The notes under the pieces are model-generated. The model made no database searches and was not told the DNA's origin. It saw only the letters and a list, made by a program, of their open reading frames with translations. This document shows positions 54,830 to 63,232 of a stretch of 64,000 nucleotides of DNA, piece after piece (the stretch's first letter is position 1; each line of letters opens with the position of its first letter). The translations under genes were made by a program, and so were the position numbers. The DNA comes from Pyrinomonadaceae bacterium (GTDB taxonomy: Bacteria; Acidobacteriota; Blastocatellia; Pyrinomonadales; Pyrinomonadaceae). The DNA lies in contig JAIBCA010000069.1 of assembly GCA_019694345.1 (NCBI GenBank), forward strand, positions 1 through 64,000. Direction: 5' to 3'.

Positions 54830-55450
54830 ATGGCGCTGATCGAACCGATCCGTCGACTGACCGTCGCGACATTGAATCAGGGAAAACTGGATGAGTTGAT
54901 CGCCCTTCTCAACGGATTGCCGATCGAACTCGCGAGCCTCAGGAGTCTGGGAAACGCCGTGGAGGTCGACGAGACAGGGTCCACATTTGCCGAAAACGCG
55001 GTTCTCAAGGCTTCCGGCTACGCGAGGATCACTTCAACCTTCACGCTGGCTGACGATTCCGGACTCGAGGTTGCGGCCCTCGGCGGACGGCCCGGCGTAC
55101 TCTCGGCCCGCTACGGAGGAGCTGATTCCGGTTTCGACCGGAAAATGGCAATGATCCTCGCGGAACTAGCCGGATCGGGGAGCGAGGACCGCCGGGCCCG
55201 CTTCGTCTGCAGCATGGCGATCGCAGATCCGGCCGGAAATATCGTCCATACGGCCGAGGGCGTTTGCACCGGCATTATCGCCGCTGAACCGCTCGGAAAG
55301 GGCGGATTTGGATACGATCCGATCTTTATTCCCGAAGGACACGACCGCACCTTTGGCCAGCTTTCGCCCGCTGATAAACACCAAATCAGCCACCGTGCAC
55401 GCGCCCTTGCCGAAATAATACCGTTTTTACGCGATAATTCGGCACTTTGA
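54830..55450 (+). CDS. rdgB: Non-canonical purine NTP pyrophosphatase (RdgB/HAM1)
   Basis: A 206-residue enzyme, normal length. It hydrolyses dITP, ITP and XTP to the monophosphates plus pyrophosphate and so keeps deaminated purines out of DNA. Typical blocks: '[15 protein letters not shown]' (N-terminal T-x-N-x-x-K), 'FAENAVLKA', '[20 protein letters not shown]', and the C-terminal '[12 protein letters not shown]' with '[12 protein letters not shown]'. The ATG at 54830 has TATATT only about 9 bases upstream, so the mRNA may be nearly leaderless. It is followed by tRNA-Pro after 64 bases. Confidence 0.95.
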   Translation: MALIEPIRRLTVATLNQGKLDELIALLNGLPIELASLRSLGNAVEVDETGSTFAENAVLKASGYARITSTFTLADDSGLEVAALGGRPGVLSARYGGADSGFDRKMAMILAELAGSGSEDRRARFVCSMAIADPAGNIVHTAEGVCTGIIAAEPLGKGGFGYDPIFIPEGHDRTFGQLSPADKHQISHRARALAEIIPFLRDNSAL

Positions 55451-55514
55451 CTTGACCCGACGCATTTTCAGCCTTAGAATTCGACACTTGGAATCGTTTC
55501 TGGAGTGAGACAGA

Positions 55515-55591
55515 CGGGGCGTAGCACAGCCTGGTAGTGCGCACGGTTTGGGACCGTGAGGCCGCAAGTTCGAATCTTGCCGCCCCGACCA
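55515..55591 (+). tRNA. tRNA-Pro (anticodon TGG), with encoded CCA
   Basis: A 77-base tRNA. Acceptor stem CGGGGCG (55515-55521) pairs with CGCCCCG (55581-55587), then A and CCA (55589-55591). D stem GCAC/GTGC, anticodon stem CACGG/CCGTG with loop TTTGGGA giving anticodon TGG, T loop with TTCGAAT. Reads CCN codons. No intron, no attachment-site repeat is seen on either side. Confidence 0.95.
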
Positions 55592-55703
55592 GTCAGGAAG
55601 TTTGTGATTGGTCGTTTGCACCATTTTGCGGGGTGACCGCGATAAGACATTTCACTGAAGAAGTTTTTAATATTCACAACCACACTTGGAGGATAGTTAG
55701 ATT

Positions 55704-55985
55704 ATGGCACGTATGACACAAACGGAAATCATCGGCAGCTTGGCTGATAGCACTGGATGCAAGAAGAGCGACGTCAAAGGTATGTTTGACGCTCTGGCAG
55801 CTTTGGCCACGGCAGAAGTCAAGAAGAACGGCGAATTCACTCTTCCGGGCTTCGGCAAATTGGTAAAGGCAACCCGCAAGGCCCGCGAAGGCCGCAACCC
55901 CGCTACCGGCGCAACCATCAAGATCCCGGCCAAGACCACCGTCAAGTTCCGTCTGGGCAAAGCGATGAAAGACGCGGTCAGCTAA
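55704..55985 (+). CDS. HU-family nucleoid DNA-binding protein
   Basis: A 93-residue HU/IHF protein. The beta-arm contains the conserved 'GRNPATGATIKIPA' and the N-terminal dimer segment 'TQTEIIGSLAD'. HU bends and wraps DNA as a homo- or heterodimer. The ATG has GGAGG 10 bases upstream. It follows tRNA-Pro by 112 bases and ends at a strong terminator. Confidence 0.95.
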   Translation: MARMTQTEIIGSLADSTGCKKSDVKGMFDALAALATAEVKKNGEFTLPGFGKLVKATRKAREGRNPATGATIKIPAKTTVKFRLGKAMKDAVS

Positions 55986-56016
55986 GACCACTACATTTCG
56001 TAGTACGTTTCAAGCG

Positions 56017-56047
56017 AAACGGCAGACCTTGTGGTCTGCCGTTTTTG
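56017..56047 (+). terminator. Intrinsic terminator after HU gene
   Basis: AAACGGCAGACC (56017-56028) pairs with GGTCTGCCGTTT (56033-56044), 12 bp, TTGT loop, then TTGCATTTTTG. Confidence 0.9.
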
Positions 56048-56116
56048 CATTTTTGCCCGAAAATCGAAAAAAAGTGTCCTTTCCCGAAAAAAAGTAGTGA
56101 CAAACCGGCAAAATCT

Positions 56117-56277
56117 CTGTTACCATCTTCTTACAAGTTGAAAGGAAGGTAACAGGCGCATTATCCCTGCAACGTAAAGGTTGAGGATTTCAACTTATTT
56201 TTTCCGTTTTGCGTTTTTTACGTGAATCGGCCATTCCATTGGATATTTATGGAATGAGATCTCTCGAAATAGAGAGA
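56117..56277 (+). promoter_or_regulatory. Inverted repeats and hairpins upstream of the 82-residue gene
   Basis: Three structures in the 256-base gap between the HU terminator and the small gene. (1) CTGTTACC (56117-56124) with GGTAACAG (56148-56155), which flanks a TTGAAA hexamer. (2) CATTCCA (56232-56238) with TGGAATG (56250-56256). (3) TCTCTC (56260-56265) with GAGAGA (56272-56277), ending 26 bases before the GTG start. The first could be an operator, the other two a structured leader. No known riboswitch motif is seen. Confidence 0.45.
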
Positions 56278-56303
56278 ATTTTATATACAAAGGAGAATAA
56301 AAA

Positions 56304-56552
56304 GTGGCAGCAGCTAGACCAATGAGTTTGCAGGACAGAGTTCTGCAGATCGATCACATCCAAGCACGCCGTTTTTCGAAATTGACGGGCGATACGCTTG
56401 AGATCGCAACGGAAGGCATCATCAGACATCTCAGGGCTTGCGTTCGAATGGACGTCAATCCTGATGCCTCAGCCGTTCGCGAGATCATAGACGACGCCCT
56501 GAATGGGCGCCGAGTGTTTGCTGAAACGTCAAACGATCTACTCGCAGCTTAG
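56304..56552 (+). CDS. Small helical protein of unknown function
   Basis: An 82-residue protein. Start GTG 56304 with GGAG 9 bases upstream; no better ATG start is in frame. It is acidic-amphipathic with 'MSLQDRVLQIDHIQARRFSK' and 'LEIATEGIIRHLRACVRMDV', mostly helix. No signal peptide or metal site. It sits alone between the HU gene terminator and its own terminator, with a structured leader, so it is probably a separately controlled mRNA. No family recognised. Confidence 0.65.
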   Translation: MAAARPMSLQDRVLQIDHIQARRFSKLTGDTLEIATEGIIRHLRACVRMDVNPDASAVREIIDDALNGRRVFAETSNDLLAA

Positions 56553-56585
56553 TAGTTTTAATATTTTAAGTAATACCAACTCCGG

Positions 56586-56615
56586 CCGCCTTTGAACAAA
56601 AGGCGGTCTTTTTTT
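56586..56615 (+). terminator. Intrinsic terminator after the 82-residue gene
   Basis: CCGCCTTT (56586-56593) pairs with AAAGGCGG (56599-56606), 8 bp, then a T-rich run TCTTTTTTTC. Confidence 0.88.
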
Positions 56616-56618
56616 CAC

Positions 56619-58433
56619 CTATTGGCGGAGCTTTAGGCGATACAGCATGTATCTGCCCAGCCTTTCACCGGCATCGCGGTCAAACCACTTATCGACGTTA
56701 GCGAGAGCCGGCGGCATTTCAGCATCGACCACAAGGTATTCCGGCGGGCGATTGATAGCTTTCGCCGGTTCAAATGTTCTGATGTAATCTGCGTACTTCA
56801 GCGATTCGGCCTCGATCTCGCCGAATGTCAACGGTTTATAGGCGGCGTTCAATCGGTCGGTGTGCCTGCCCCAACCGAAAAGTGCGATCACCGAGACGAA
56901 GTCGTCGCCGCTTTTCATGCCGGCGGCGAGTTGCTTGGGCGTGACGCCTTGATAATTCAGATACTGATAGTACCGCTCCTTGTTCTCCTCCCAGGTAACG
57001 CCTGCAAACACGTGTTGATGCCGGGCCCAGACCGTGGCCTGTGGTGCGATCGTCGGAAGGTCGTCGGCCTCAGCGATCCCGAAGTGAAGCACCGATTGCT
57101 GAAAGCGGTCTGGTGAATTGCCGGCAAGTTCGGTCAGACGCCTGGCAACCGGCATCTGTTCATCCCGGAGCACGTTGACATCGTCAAGTACCCTTACCGT
57201 GTAGTGACACTCGACAAAGCCCCAGGCGGCCGCCGCGATGGCCAAACCTGCGAATGCAGGCCTGAACCGCTTTGTATCACCGATGCCCTTGACCACCAAC
57301 CCGATCGATACGGCGAGCGCGAGCCCGGCAACGTAATTGCCGATAAAGACCTCGTAATGGATCGGCTGCAGCGAGCGGCCTGTGATCACCTGTTGATTGA
57401 ATACGGCGATCGGCACCAACGCCAGCGAAAGGGCAAAAACGCTTGCACGTTCTCGCAGCTCAATGACGCCGATCAACGCCGCCGCCATCAGAATAGCGAT
57501 CACCGCATAGCTGATCACCTCGGGCACGCGGAAAAGGTCCGGTGCATGTGTTAGGACGAGCAATTGGACATCGTCCATCGTATGCGACCGCTGCGACAAC
57601 AGGTAGGCATAGGGCACAAGAAACACGAGACATCCAACGCCGATGCACAATATCCACTTCAGATCGCTTCTGAAACCATCCGGCCTGAGGATCAAATAAC
57701 TGAGTACCAAGCTTGCAAGCCACGCAGCGGCTGCGGTCCAAACATAAAAGTACGAAAATACCGTATAGCCGAAGCAGATCGCGGCGGCGGCTGCGATCAG
57801 GGCAGACCGCCCGGACGGAAATGTCCGCCGGTCGTTCGGCTCCTTGTCAAGGAGTTTCCACACCAGGGCGATAAGGCCGAAGAACGCCGGAAACGCCATT
57901 GCGGGTATGTACCGCCGAAATCCCGGGAAATATGGATAAGAGTAGCCGCTCCCGAGTATCTCGCCGATCGCACCTTCGCCGGCAAAAAGGGCTCCGCCCG
58001 CCAAAACGACCAGTCCCGCAGCCATTGCGAACCAATCGTCGCCGGCCACCGCGCCGACAAACCAAAAGATGACGAGCGCAGTCAAAAATGCCGCGAATGC
58101 ACCGGCCAGCGTCATCGCCCAAGGGGCACCGACACCCAAAATACGGGCCGGGACCGCGATCGTGTACGGGCCCGCAAATTGTATCGAGAACAGCGACTCA
58201 GGCTGAGGATGATCCGGCGAATCGTCGCGGCCGGTGTACGGATCATTCTTGCGTGGCCGGCCGTCAACAAGGGCTTTCAGATATGCGGCATACGCCACTT
58301 CATCAATATCGTTATAGGCGTAGTGGCCCTGCCATTCCGCTCCGCGAAGATAGATCATCTTCATCTGCGGATACAGCGAAAACACCGCCAAAAAAAGCCC
58401 TGCAATGATCCCGAATCGCCAGCGTAGCTTCAT
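56619..58433 (-). CDS. Polytopic membrane protein, possible GT-C glycosyltransferase-like
   Basis: A 604-residue protein with about 10-12 membrane helices in the first ~400 residues and a ~190-residue soluble C-terminal part. The first loop contains 'YAYNDIDEVAYAAYLKALVD', an acidic pair of the kind seen in GT-C lipid-linked glycosyltransferases and O-antigen-type polymerases, but no full signature is visible. The gene stands alone between the small-protein terminator and yqeY. Function not assigned. The start ATG has a weak ribosome-binding site. Confidence 0.65.
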   Translation of the reverse strand: MKLRWRFGIIAGLFLAVFSLYPQMKMIYLRGAEWQGHYAYNDIDEVAYAAYLKALVDGRPRKNDPYTGRDDSPDHPQPESLFSIQFAGPYTIAVPARILGVGAPWAMTLAGAFAAFLTALVIFWFVGAVAGDDWFAMAAGLVVLAGGALFAGEGAIGEILGSGYSYPYFPGFRRYIPAMAFPAFFGLIALVWKLLDKEPNDRRTFPSGRSALIAAAAAICFGYTVFSYFYVWTAAAAWLASLVLSYLILRPDGFRSDLKWILCIGVGCLVFLVPYAYLLSQRSHTMDDVQLLVLTHAPDLFRVPEVISYAVIAILMAAALIGVIELRERASVFALSLALVPIAVFNQQVITGRSLQPIHYEVFIGNYVAGLALAVSIGLVVKGIGDTKRFRPAFAGLAIAAAAWGFVECHYTVRVLDDVNVLRDEQMPVARRLTELAGNSPDRFQQSVLHFGIAEADDLPTIAPQATVWARHQHVFAGVTWEENKERYYQYLNYQGVTPKQLAAGMKSGDDFVSVIALFGWGRHTDRLNAAYKPLTFGEIEAESLKYADYIRTFEPAKAINRPPEYLVVDAEMPPALANVDKWFDRDAGERLGRYMLYRLKLRQ

Positions 58434-58532
58434 AAAAGAACTGACAGATTAGCATATTGCGAGCCTGACGCGACAATTTTCACTTTTGCCGGCGGGCTTG
58501 AGTATCGGCCGCGGTGAATTTAGACTAAGTGA

Positions 58533-58979
58533 ATGAGCTTGAAAGAAACGATCATTTCCGACCTGACGGCCGCGATGAAAGCAAAGGATGCCGACAAACT
58601 GTCGACCCTGCGAATGGTCAAGGCAAATCTGACGAACCGCCAGATCGAAAAGGGCAGCGAGCTGACCGATGACGAAGTGGCAAGAGCCCTTCAATCATTG
58701 GTCAAACAACGGCGCGATTCGATCGATAGTTATGAAAAGGCCGGCCGGCCGGAACTTGCCGCCAAGGAGGCGGCCGAGATCAGCTATATCGAGGTGTATC
58801 TGCCGCAGGCCGCAACCGCCGAAGAGATCGCCGCCGCGGTTGACGCCGCGATCGCCGAAACGGGCGCTGCCTCGATGAAGGAAATGGGGTTGGTGATGAA
58901 AGCGACGCAAGCGAAACTTGCCGGCAAGTCGGCCGACGGCCGACTGGTCAGCGAAGCGGTGAAGGCTAGATTGGCGTAG
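58533..58979 (+). CDS. GatB/YqeY domain protein
   Basis: A 148-residue free-standing YqeY domain, normal length. 'LTAAMKAKDADKLSTLRMVK', 'ELTDDEVARALQSLVKQRRD' and the C-terminal 'LAGKSADGRLVSEAVKARL' are typical. The domain is related to the tRNA-binding tail of GatB (see 31613) and to GatE. Its function alone is not settled; roles in tRNA-dependent amidation are suspected. Divergent from the membrane protein, 99 bases away. Confidence 0.9.
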   Translation: MSLKETIISDLTAAMKAKDADKLSTLRMVKANLTNRQIEKGSELTDDEVARALQSLVKQRRDSIDSYEKAGRPELAAKEAAEISYIEVYLPQAATAEEIAAAVDAAIAETGAASMKEMGLVMKATQAKLAGKSADGRLVSEAVKARLA

Positions 58980-59000
58980 TTTTTACCGGCGAACGCAGGC

Positions 59001-59870
59001 CTATTGGGCCATAAAAACGGCACCGCCGAAAGTGAGCAAGAGGATTACGCTGACAAACGCGTTGGTTGTAAAGAACGCTGCGTTCATACGACTTAGGTCG
59101 TCTGAGCGGACCAGCGTGTGCTGAAACAGCAACAGCGCCCCGACAGCGGCAACACCGGCAAGAGCGAGCCAACCGAGACCGCTGACCAAATAGAGGATTA
59201 CCAGAACGACGAACGCCTGAAGGTGGAATAGCCTTGCGATCCAAAGCGAATTTGCGATACCGAATCTTGCCGGTATCGAATGAAGTCCGCTTTTTCGGTC
59301 AAACTCGAAGTCCTGACACGCGTACATCACATCGAAGCCCGCCGTCCACATCAGCACCAATAGCGACAGAAGTATCGGCAGTTCGTCATCGAGCGAACCG
59401 CGAACCGCGATCCACGCGGCCGACGGAGCGATCGCCAGTGCAAGGCCCAGCAGCAAGTGCGCGAAAACGGTAAACCGTTTCGCGTACGAATAACCCAAAA
59501 CCACCAACAATGCGACGGGCGACAGGGCGAAGGTCAGCCAGTTGAGCGAATACGAAGCGAGCAGGAAAAGTCCGATAGATACGTAAAGAAATATCCATGC
59601 GAATCCGACGGTGAGTTTTCCTGATGGCAGTTCACGGCCTGCAGTTCTCGGGTTTTTCGCGTCGATGTCGCGGTCGATGATGCGGTTGAAGGTCATCGCC
59701 GCCGAGCGTGCTCCAACCATCGCCAACGTGATCCACAGGATCTGCCGCCATGTCGGCAATCCGTTCGCCGCCAAAATAGCTCCCATGAATGCGAACGGCA
59801 ATGCGAAAAGCGTATGCTCGAACTTGATCATCTCGAGCGTCGTTTTTAGTTTTGTCCAGGCGGAATTCAT
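59001..59870 (-). CDS. UbiA-type prenyltransferase (4-hydroxybenzoate polyprenyltransferase/MqnP-like)
   Basis: A 289-residue integral membrane enzyme with about 8-9 helices. The two Asp-rich motifs that bind prenyl diphosphate through Mg2+ are '[19 protein letters not shown]' and '[19 protein letters not shown]'. It attaches a polyprenyl chain to an aromatic ring in ubiquinone or menaquinone synthesis. In non-proteobacterial genomes, such homologues often belong to the futalosine pathway (MqnP). The other genes are not here, so this is inferred. ATG 59870 is used; a TTG at 59876 is the alternative. Confidence 0.88.
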   Translation of the reverse strand: MNSAWTKLKTTLEMIKFEHTLFALPFAFMGAILAANGLPTWRQILWITLAMVGARSAAMTFNRIIDRDIDAKNPRTAGRELPSGKLTVGFAWIFLYVSIGLFLLASYSLNWLTFALSPVALLVVLGYSYAKRFTVFAHLLLGLALAIAPSAAWIAVRGSLDDELPILLSLLVLMWTAGFDVMYACQDFEFDRKSGLHSIPARFGIANSLWIARLFHLQAFVVLVILYLVSGLGWLALAGVAAVGALLLFQHTLVRSDDLSRMNAAFFTTNAFVSVILLLTFGGAVFMAQ

Positions 59871-59936
59871 CGTCAAACGAAAACGAAGATTCTAGCACAA
59901 TACCGTCGGCACGGCTCAACAGGTTAGAATATTGCG

Positions 59937-60470
59937 ATGCCAAGCGGAAAGACACATGATGCGATCACGGTAGTATTATCGATCCCGGCCACCGTCATTA
60001 CATACGCAACGGCCGGCAGGCCGGTAGCGGCGGCGACGGTCGGTGCCGCATTTCTTTTCGGCGGCCTGATGTTTGGGCCCGATCTCGACACATCCTCCCG
60101 GCAGTACTCACGTTGGTGGATCTTTCGTACACTGTGGTTCCCGTACCGCCATTTCTTCAAGCACCGCTCGCGCTTTTCGCACGGGCTGGTCTTCGGAGCC
60201 TTGTTTCGAGTGATCTACTTTCTCGGCGTGGCTACCATCCTCGCATACGTTGCGGCCCTTGCTTGGAACGGCATTGCCGGCGATGACACCCCAGATACAG
60301 CCGACTTTGCCCGCGCGTGGAGCACCGTTGGCGCAGTCACCCGAAATTACCTGGGCGAGAGCTTTTTGATGTTTGCGTTCTTGGGGCTTTGGCTTGGGGC
60401 GGCGAGTCACACTCTGACCGACATCGCGGGGACGTTCATCAAAACCGGCCGTCGTGAAAAATTCTTCTAG
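59937..60470 (+). CDS. DUF2227 metal-binding membrane protein
   Basis: A 177-residue membrane protein with about four helices. It has 'MPSGKTHDAITVV' (conserved His), 'GGLMFGPDLDTSSRQYSRW' (Asp pair) and 'HFFKHRSRFSHG' (three histidines), the set of residues that defines this putative metal-binding family. The function is unknown. It overlaps the convergent HEAT-like gene by 4 bases and is divergent from the prenyltransferase (66 bases). Confidence 0.85.
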   Translation: MPSGKTHDAITVVLSIPATVITYATAGRPVAAATVGAAFLFGGLMFGPDLDTSSRQYSRWWIFRTLWFPYRHFFKHRSRFSHGLVFGALFRVIYFLGVATILAYVAALAWNGIAGDDTPDTADFARAWSTVGAVTRNYLGESFLMFAFLGLWLGAASHTLTDIAGTFIKTGRREKFF

Positions 60471-61690
60471 CCGCGGCCGCCCGTGCGGGCCGATAACAGC
60501 CGTGTCGCATGGCGGCGCACGGCATCCGATACGTTTCGATTCTTGGACAGTGCCGTCAGGTCACGCAGCTGCAGCCGCGACATGATCGTCAGCGAATTGG
60601 CGATCGGCGTTCGCGGATTTCGCACCAGAGCGTGCATCACGCCGTAGCTTCGTGACCATTGGCGGTTTGAGGCGATCTGCCTGAGGATATCTTCGGAAAG
60701 GCTGCGCATCGACGCAATTCCTTCGATCTCCTGCTCGCTGATCCGCGGATTGTTGACGACGGCACTTGAGACAAGGCGGTTGGGGTCGCGGATAAGGATG
60801 TTACGAGCCTCGCGGTCGCCCTTCATGCCGAGTTTGACGCGGTCCTTGACCCCCATCCGCATTATTCGATTGATCATCGAGATGCGTTCACCGGCGATCT
60901 CATCTTCTTCGTTTTTCAGTTCGCCGAGTATCTTATCGAGCGTTGCCTTTCGCTGGGCCTCGCTTTCCTCATAGAGATCCTCGATGTACTCGAGCCTGAG
61001 CCATTCGTCATCGGTGTCTTTGTCCAGCACTTCGATGTGCTGAGCCAGAAACAACGCGTCTTCTTCACTCAGCCCGAGCTCATCGCCGTCAGCGGCAATA
61101 TCAACGCTTTCGACAAATTCCGCTGCCGCCTCTTTGCCCTGAGCCCGAAGCTCGTTGGCGATCTGTTGGGCTCCGCGTTCCTTTTCAAAAAACTCTCGTT
61201 TCGTTTCCGACGCTCGTCTTTCCGCCTCCGACGTGCGGTGAGAATTACCGAGTATCGCCTCGATGATGCTCTTGTCGCGAATAAGCAGCTGCTGATTCAG
61301 CGAAATGAGTTCGAGCAGGTCGCCGCTCGTCGTTTTTCGGGCAAACCCGGCAATCGCTCCTGAGGGCGTATTCGAATTCTGTATGATCGCCTGATATGCG
61401 GCGCTCGGAAGGTGGTCCTGACCAATAAAATACTCGAGTACGCTAGGCGCGGTGTCATGGGACGTCAACGTTCCGTCAAGTGCGACCGTACTCTGTGTAC
61501 TCAGTGTTTGCCGCGCATTTTCCTTAAGCTCGGCATCACTGCCGTTGTAAAAGGTGACAAGTATCTCGAGCAGGTCCGCTTGCGGCAGCGGCAATATGCC
61601 ACGTGATGCCGCCACACACGCGGGACGCGGTGCGGTGCCCTCGACAACGGATCGTACAACCGGATTGCTTGAAAACACCCCTGAACTCAT
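60467..61690 (-). CDS. Helical/HEAT-like (DUF2336-like) protein
   Basis: A 407-residue soluble protein. The N-terminal half has short helical repeats; a probable coiled coil is at residues ~152-195 ('ASETKREFFEKERGAQQ'). The C-terminal third repeats 'ARNILIRDPNRLVSSAVVNN' and 'SYGVMHALVRNPRTPIA', HEAT/DUF2336-like alpha-alpha units. It lacks catalytic motifs, so a scaffold or regulatory partner is likely. The start ATG 61690 has a weak ribosome-binding site. Divergent from the nucleotide-sugar dehydrogenase. Confidence 0.65.
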   Translation of the reverse strand: MSSGVFSSNPVVRSVVEGTAPRPACVAASRGILPLPQADLLEILVTFYNGSDAELKENARQTLSTQSTVALDGTLTSHDTAPSVLEYFIGQDHLPSAAYQAIIQNSNTPSGAIAGFARKTTSGDLLELISLNQQLLIRDKSIIEAILGNSHRTSEAERRASETKREFFEKERGAQQIANELRAQGKEAAAEFVESVDIAADGDELGLSEEDALFLAQHIEVLDKDTDDEWLRLEYIEDLYEESEAQRKATLDKILGELKNEEDEIAGERISMINRIMRMGVKDRVKLGMKGDREARNILIRDPNRLVSSAVVNNPRISEQEIEGIASMRSLSEDILRQIASNRQWSRSYGVMHALVRNPRTPIANSLTIMSRLQLRDLTALSKNRNVSDAVRRHATRLLSARTGGRG

Positions 61691-61785
61691 AAGAAGTCGG
61701 AGAAACCAGCCTATTAACTGTTTAAAATTTACTTGGAGGGTAACGCGTCAAAACCCGGATAATTTTAACACAACTGGTAAAAAAT

Positions 61786-61814
61786 TTGACTAACTTTACT
61801 GCTTAACATAGTTT
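61786..61814 (+). promoter_or_regulatory. Candidate promoter of the nucleotide-sugar dehydrogenase gene
   Basis: TTGACT (61786-61791), 17-base spacer, TAGTTT (61809-61814). The -35 is strong; the -10 matches only 3 of 6 bases. It lies in the divergent region, 81 bases before the start. Confidence 0.3.
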
Positions 61815-61894
61815 AGAGAATCGGTGCATCGTTTTCCCAAATGAGAATTCACCCGGCACCACAGCCCAATATATCGGATTGGAATATTTAGATA

Positions 61895-63232
61895 ATGATC
61901 AAAGACGAATTTGAAAAACTGATCAAGGACCGACGCGCCCGGATCGGCGTGATAGGTCTCGGCTATGTCGGCTTGCCGCTTATTGTCGAATTTGCATTGA
62001 AAGGGTTTGACTCGGTCGGATTCGAGGTCGATCCTAAAAAGTCCGCTCAGGTAAACGCTGCCGATTCGTACATTGTTGATGTCCCAAGTACGGACCTGCG
62101 GAAATGTGTCGATTCGGGCAAGTTGGCCGCAACGACCGATTTCGGCCGGCTTGCCGAGTGCGACGTGATCATTATCTGCGTCCCGACGCCGCTGCGAAAG
62201 ACAAAGGATCCGGATATGTCCTATATCCTGACCGCAGGTGGCGAGATCCAGCGGTCGCTCCGGCGCGGCCAACTCATCATCCTTGAATCGACGACATACC
62301 CGGGCACCACAGACGAAGTGCTGCAGCCGATGTTTGAGGAAAACGGTTTTGAGTTGGACAAGGACTTCCTTCTCGCGTTCTCGCCCGAGAGGGTCGATCC
62401 CGGCAACCCGCAGTTTCAAACGCACAATATCCCGAAGGTCGTTGGCGGGTGCTCGGACGATTCGACGGCGATCGCGGCGATGCTGTACGGGCAGATCGTT
62501 GAGAACGTCTTTCCGGTTTCGTCAGCGCGGGTCGCCGAGGCGGCCAAGCTCTGGGAGAACACCTTTCGGGCGATCAACATCGGGATGGCCAATGAGATGG
62601 CCAAGCTCTGCAACGCCCTCGGCATTGATACCTGGGAGGTCGTACGGGCGGCGGCGACAAAACCGTTTGGCTTTATGCCGTTTTATCCGGGCCCCGGCAT
62701 TGGCGGCCACTGCATTCCGCTCGATCCGCATTATCTGTCCTGGAAAGCACGCCAGCACGGATTCGATTCGCAGTTCATCTCGCTGGCAGAGCAGATCAAC
62801 TCGACTATGCCGAATTACGTCGTCGAACTCGCGACCGAGGCTTTGAATTCTGACAAAAAGGCCGTTAATGGTTCCAAGATCCTGATCCTCGGCGTCGCCT
62901 ATAAAAAAGATATTGACGACATGCGAGAGTCGCCGGCCTTATCGATCATCGACCTTTTGCGGGCGGACGGAGCCGAGGTCGCCTATCACGATCCGTTCGT
63001 GCCTGAGGTTACCTTTGACCACGCCTACACCATCGGCGATGGCGAACCGCTTTTCAATCAGGAACTGACCGACGACCTGATATCGGCGTCTGACTGCGTC
63101 ATAATTTGCACCGAACATTCAAACGTCGACTACAGCCGCGTCTGCAGCCTCGCAAATCTCGTCGTTGATACTCGCAATGCATTGTCGAACGAGGTGCGGG
63201 AGAATTGCAGCGCAAGGATCGTGAGGCTCTGA
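61895..63232 (+). CDS. UDP-N-acetylhexosamine 6-dehydrogenase (WbpA/WecC-like)
   Basis: A 445-residue nucleotide-sugar dehydrogenase, normal length. NAD motif 'RIGVIGLGYVGLPLIVEFAL', the catalytic Cys C273 in 'GIGGHCIPLDP' and the 'GMANEMAKLCNALGID' helix are present. The family oxidises UDP-GlcNAc or UDP-ManNAc to the uronic acid in two NAD+-dependent steps. 'FMPFYPGPGIGGHCIPLDPH' fits WbpA (UDP-GlcNAc) as well as WecC, so the sugar is not fixed. Its stop shares one base with the wecB start, which suggests synthesis of a ManNAcA-type sugar. Confidence 0.92.
   Translation: MIKDEFEKLIKDRRARIGVIGLGYVGLPLIVEFALKGFDSVGFEVDPKKSAQVNAADSYIVDVPSTDLRKCVDSGKLAATTDFGRLAECDVIIICVPTPLRKTKDPDMSYILTAGGEIQRSLRRGQLIILESTTYPGTTDEVLQPMFEENGFELDKDFLLAFSPERVDPGNPQFQTHNIPKVVGGCSDDSTAIAAMLYGQIVENVFPVSSARVAEAAKLWENTFRAINIGMANEMAKLCNALGIDTWEVVRAAATKPFGFMPFYPGPGIGGHCIPLDPHYLSWKARQHGFDSQFISLAEQINSTMPNYVVELATEALNSDKKAVNGSKILILGVAYKKDIDDMRESPALSIIDLLRADGAEVAYHDPFVPEVTFDHAYTIGDGEPLFNQELTDDLISASDCVIICTEHSNVDYSRVCSLANLVVDTRNALSNEVRENCSARIVRL

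Noticed and set aside
55515-55591. tRNA-Pro as an integration site for a mobile element
   Set aside because: No integrase, no direct repeat of the tRNA 3' end and ordinary genes on both sides.
57564-58427. 287-residue plus-strand frame opposite the polytopic membrane protein
   Set aside because: Composition (Arg/Lys/His-rich) is that of a complement of a hydrophobic gene; no start signal.
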